Assembly: GCA_036746315.1 (NCBI GenBank)
Contig: DAIOEK010000001.1
Coordinates: 1-64,000 of the forward strand
Length of the DNA: 64,000 bases
Direction: 5' to 3'
Source of the DNA: DAIOEK01 sp036746315
Lineage (GTDB): Bacteria > Chloroflexota > Anaerolineae > Anaerolineales > Anaerolineaceae
The position numbers and the translations under genes were made by a program. How positions within the stretch are numbered: the first letter of the stretch is position 1; each line of letters starts with the position of its first letter. Positions 55,401 through 61,400 of this stretch are shown piece by piece. The notes under the pieces are model-generated. The model did not search any database. It was not told the origin of the DNA and worked only from the letters and a program-made list of their open reading frames with translations.

Positions 55401-58400
55401 CACAAAATATTGTTATCAGTATCAGCGGCGGTGATACCCTGAATTTCACCTACTCGCACGGTCTGCAAACCGGCGATATGGTTATCTACAATAACAGCAC
55501 CAACAAAGACGAGGATAGCATCAAGGAGAGCGATGGTACCCCTCTGGTCAATGGCGGTACATATTATGTCATTCGAGTGGATGATGACAGTATTCAACTG
55601 GCTGCTACAAAAGCGGATGCACTGGCGGGAAATGCCATAGCCCTCCAATCTGGTCTGGGCAGCGATATCATCCATGAAATCACCAAATCAAATGTTGTGG
55701 TCGTAGAACGCCCGACGTTCAATCCTTCCACCGATATTCTGGCTGATAATGTGATCGACCTGGGTTACGCGCATGGGTTTAAGACCGGGCAGGCACTGGT
55801 CTACAGCGCGGGCGGTGGAACACCTATCAGCGGATTGGAAGAAGGTCGTACTTATTATGTGATTGCTGATGAATCCAGCCCAAATACCTTGAAGCTGGCA
55901 ATGGATTGGGTGGATGCTTCCAATGGCGTTGCCATTGAACTCAGTTCCGCCGGAGCAACCGGTTCCGCCCATACTTTGTGGGATGGTCAAATAGATAACG
56001 TGTCGCCCGAAGTTCAAACTCCGGGTCCGCAGATCGATCTTGATCCAGACAGTACAGAAGATGAGGATTACAACCCCAACAGTCTTTCCCAGAAGCGCGA
56101 AGGAGCGCCATCCACCACTCTGGTAAAAGGCGTGGTAGTATCTGCTTTGAACCAGGACCTTTCGGTTACGGTTGCATTGAGCGGCGGCGGCGCCGGTACG
56201 GTTGCGGTTAACATCAGTGGTTTGGTAAATGTGATGAAGGCAAATGTATATGCCTATATTGGTGAAGGTGCCTTCATTAATAAGGAAGTGCAGGCAAGCA
56301 ACAAGGCTGCCACCGGCGAAAGCGTCTACGTTTTGGCTGGCAACGACTTCTATCATATTGGCATTGCTGCCGTTGCAAATGGCGCAGGCACTGTATCTGT
56401 TACACCGGATGCAGATGTATCGGTGGTGGTAAATAAAGTTCATGCCTATATCGCGGATGGCGCCAATGTATATGCTTTGCAAGATGTGGCGGTCAGCGCC
56501 CGATCCAGCGGTTTAATCGTATCCGTCTCTATCGGCGCCACCGGGTCTGGGTTGGTCTCTGTGGCGGGTTCGGTATCTGTAATTACGATCGCTGATGAGA
56601 CAAAGGCGTACATTGGGCAGGACGATGGTGATTCGACTGTAACAACCGTTTACGCAAATGGCAATGTCTTTGTCAACGCGACGGACACGTTGGATATTGT
56701 ACTCGTGGTTGGCAGCCTGGGGTTGGGTTTCGGTGCGGTCGGCGTTGGTGCCAGCATCGGTGTGCTGGTGGAAGTAAAGAATACCAGCGCGTTCATTGCC
56801 CCCTATGCCATTGTAAATGGAAAAGGAAATGGTTCCCGGTTGTCTTCTGTGGTGAACGCAAAAGAAATGAACACGGATGGCACCCTGAGCGTGTATGACG
56901 AAATTGCCGGTGTGGTGGTACAGGCATACTCGCATGACGTTATGACCACCGTGGCTGGCAGCGGTGCATTCGGTTTGTATACCGGTGTTGCCGGCTCGAT
57001 CATGGTGGACGTGTTCCTTTCTGATACATACGCCTGGATTGGCGGCGCGGCACGGATCAACCAGGACCGGGCGGGTGTAAATGATGTTCAGGATGTGATC
57101 ATCAATTCCAATAACTACTCCAAGATCTTCAATTTTGCCGGTGCTGTGGGCGGCGGGATCGTCGGGGTGGGTGGCGCAATCGAAACCAATGTTATCCGCA
57201 ATAATGCGAAAGCATATATTGCAAATACAGCCTGGGTAACTGCACGCCGGGATGTTACGCTCTCTGCATTGAACAACAAAGATATCACTGTCGTAACAGC
57301 GGCGATTGGGATTGGCGGCGGTGGCTTTGGATTGACCATTCTGGTGAATGTTGTCGGTTCGGAATTTACCACCACCTATACCGTGGAATATGATGAAACC
57401 GATCGCAATGAAGATGGTACTCCCAAGACTGGGACAGACAACCGGTACAATGAGACCATTACTGAAGATCCGTTGACTCAAAACCAGGAAGACGGACATG
57501 ATAATCTGAATGGCACCCTGGAAGATTCCACGGGAAGCATGAATTCCATTGCAAATTATCTTGGCGGTTACGGAGATAATGATGCCGGTTATGCCGCTGA
57601 TGATATGCAAGACTACCTGAACAACGAGGATCTGAATACAACCTGGCAGGACGCCCTGGCAGCCCAGGGAGATGCCAGCCGATCAGGCACTATTGCTTAC
57701 ATTGGCACCGGAAGCGTTGTTACCGCTGAGACCGGGGATATCAATGTCATAGCGATTGAACGAATACACTTTGTTGGTGTGGCTGGTACGGTAACCGGCG
57801 GCGGTGCCGCGGTTGGTGCAGCAGTTTCCATCAATGTGGTGGGCAGCAATGTGGAAGCATATATCATGCGCCAGGTAGTGCTTAACACTGGCGATGATAT
57901 TACCGTGAAAGCAAAACTGATAACCGATATGCAAGCACATGCTGTTGCTGGCAACTTCTCCGCCAGTATGAGCATTGGCGGTCAGGTTGTGGTCTTTGTG
58001 GATAAGGGTATGCAGCGCGCCAGCATAGGTGAATTGGTTACTACGCCGGGCGATGCAGTATTCCTGGAAGCCGCTGACGAGGTATTAGTGCAGGCTTCCG
58101 CCGAACGCAGTATCCTGGCAGATGCCAGCGGTGTGAATATTGCGATCTCCGGAGCAGCCGCCGGTGCGTCGATTGCCGTTTCGACAGTTAGTGGAACTTC
58201 ACTGGCATATCTCGGATTGGTCAAGATCGGGAAAGCCAGCGGTAAGTCTGTAGGCAGCGTAAAGGTTCAAGCGGTCAGCGATATCAAGGACTCCACCGTT
58301 CTGACGATCAATCTTTCCGGCGGTGCGGTTGCATTAGGCGCAGCCATCTCTGTGAATGTCACCACCCCCACCGCCCAGGCATTTATTGGCAAGGGCGCGG

Positions 58401-61400
58401 ATATCACCACAACCGACAGTATCAATGTAGAAGCCATCAGCAGAGCAAAAGCCGAAGCTCATTCAGCCGGTGCGAATTTAGGCGCTGTTGCTGGCGGTCT
58501 GAACGTGGCAGTCACTGTTCTTAATCCGACTATTAAAGCTTACATTCAGAGCACGACTACCTCGGGTGAGAAAGTCTATTTGCGGTCACCTTCCATTACC
58601 CTGCTCACGGTATTCAACTATGATGATACCGGAACAAACATTTCCGATCAGGGCGCGGCAGCAGTTTCGTATTCAGGCTCTGCCGGAGTAGTAGCCGTTC
58701 AGGGCGCCGTATCCTCGGCGAACAGCAATCCGGTCGTGGAAACTTATATTTCGGCGGGCACCGAAGTGTTCTCATCTGGATCGCTCTCCCTGCTCTCCCG
58801 GGTATATACAAAGACGGTAGCGCAGGGTTATGGAGCGACAGCCGGGGCAGTTGCTGCAAACGTCAATCTTTCTGTGGCTGTTTCCACCGGTACTTATAAG
58901 ACATACATTACCAATGCCACCATCAACACCGGCGATCTGGTAATGGATAATCACGTCACTGAGGTGACAAAGGCTGAGATTACCGCCGGGAGCATTTCCA
59001 TTTATGGCGGTGTGCTCAATATTTCTGTTTCCACCCATACCCCAACAGTTTACACCTACATTGAGGGTTCCAGTACCCGCATACACAATTTTGGCGACCT
59101 GGAAATGACCGCACGGTTCAATCCGTATGCAAGTGCATATGCTTTTGGTGTGTCGGTCAGCCTGTATGTCTCTGTTGCCGGATCCGTGAGTGTGGCTACA
59201 TCCACACCTGATGTGAAGGCCTGGATCGGTAATAATGTAACCATAGATGGCGGCACCCATCTGACCGGTACTCCTACCATTACCTTCACCAATAACAACG
59301 GTCAAATTGTCACTGTTGCCACCTTGCCCAGCGGCTTAACAATATCCTTCACTCCGGGTTCTTATACAGCCGGGGAAACCGAGGAAGATGAACCGACCAT
59401 TGTCTATGACACACTTTCCATTACTTCTGGTGAAGCATGGCAAACCTGGGAGTATTACGGATTTACCTCTGCCGGGACGATCAGAATCAATATGCCCTGC
59501 ACCGGCACCGGCTGCACGCGCCCAACCAAGATATTTGGTATTCAGGAAATTGACCCCGATGACCCGAAGACATTAGTTCTGTTGACGGTAAGCGAATCGA
59601 CTTCACCGTTTACGGGAACTACCGGACCAAATCAAAACTCAACCGATTATCAGGTTTACCAGACTGCTGATGTTGCCAGCACGATTTATCGCTCAACCGG
59701 GTCCTGGCTGTTGGATGGCTTTACCGAGGGATCAGAAATCACTTTCTCCGGGACAACATCCAATAACACTACCTTTACTATTGCGTCCATCTCTGCCGAT
59801 GGGTCGACCATTTACCTTTTGCCATCAACTGATGTTGAGGATGAAGTTGTCAGTAACGTTTCTGCTGTTCTCAGTGATGATGAGGGCGGCAACATAAAAA
59901 TTCTGGCTGCACAGGCACCTTATAATGCAGAGAAATCCGTCTACGCATATGCACAGGCATCCGGTGGCGGCGGACTGGTGGGAGTAAATGCAAGTGTGGC
60001 GTACGCCCGAAATAATGGAACGATATCAAGCTGGATTGGAGATTCTACTTCCATTAATACTATCGGCGTTGTTGAAATACGAGCGAGTAATACAACCAAA
60101 CAGGATGCGGTTGCTTCCAATGTAACCATTGGTGGTGTGCTGGCAGCCGGAGCTTCGGTTGCCCGGGCTTACGCTTATACCACGACAACAGCCTCTCTGG
60201 GAAGTTCAGCTTACATTAATGCTGGCGGACTGGAGATCAATGCCGCAGGGACCGATACCAATTCTGCTGAAACTACGGCTGGCTCTGGAGGTGTTGTCAG
60301 TGTTGCCGCTGCTTCATCCAAAACATTTAACACCAGTACAGTGAACGCTTCAATCGGCAATAATTCGGATATTGTGCTGACCAATGCCGGTGAAGGTGAA
60401 TTTAAATTGATTGCAGAACATACTGCTGCTGCGGACTCAGAGACATTGGCTGCCTCCGGTGGTGTTCTCTCAGGAGCGGGATCAGAAGCGGAACATTATA
60501 TCGACTCCACCGTGAATGCCCTGATCGGTACACAGGATGCCACATCCGGTAACGGCGTAACTGTTCAGGCAAGATTGATTGAAGTCTCCGCCACCAATCG
60601 AACGGATATTGACAATGACTCAACCGGTGGAACGGGTGGTTTAGTTAGTGCTGCTGGCGCCAGATCATACATGAGCATTACGCTCAATACCAATGCGAGC
60701 ATTGGTCGGTATGCGAATCTTGAAGCAATCGGATTTGTCTCCAACCAGGAACTTGTTTCAATCAGTGCATTAAACATTGTCAATGCCAAGGATCACATTG
60801 CATTCTATACCGGTGGGGCATTAACCGGTGCTGGTGCATACTCAACGATAGATGTTCTAACCGACAAAGCAATTGTGACTATTGGGCGCTATGCAGTTCT
60901 CAAGTCGGCTGGTGCAATGACGCTATCCGCCCGCGGAAAGGGCGAACTTACCTCCAATGTAGCGGTGCAAACTTACGGTCTCGGAACAGTTACATTGGGA
61001 AATGCGAAAGTCGATGTTCACCCCTGGAATGAAGTAATTGTTGACAACAATGCACAGTTGACTGCATCCGGTGATCTGAGCCTGGTAGCCGGGCGCAATT
61101 CAGATACAGAAATCGTAAACTCTGCCGACGCCTATACAGTAAAAGCTATCTGGGATGGTTTTGCCGGTTCTGCAATTCCGATCGATGATGTGGATGCCGA
61201 AGCTTATATCGTCCAGGAAAACAAAATTACGATCAATTCGAATGCGTACCTGAAGAGCGGACGGCAGATCAATTTATACGCCGAACGCCTGGGCGTGGTT
61301 GATTTACTGGGTCAGGCAAAAGCTGTGAGTTGGGTAAGCGGTGTGCAGGATGCAATCAACGGGCTGCTCGGCGGCGGTGGTGAGGAACAGTATAACGGTC

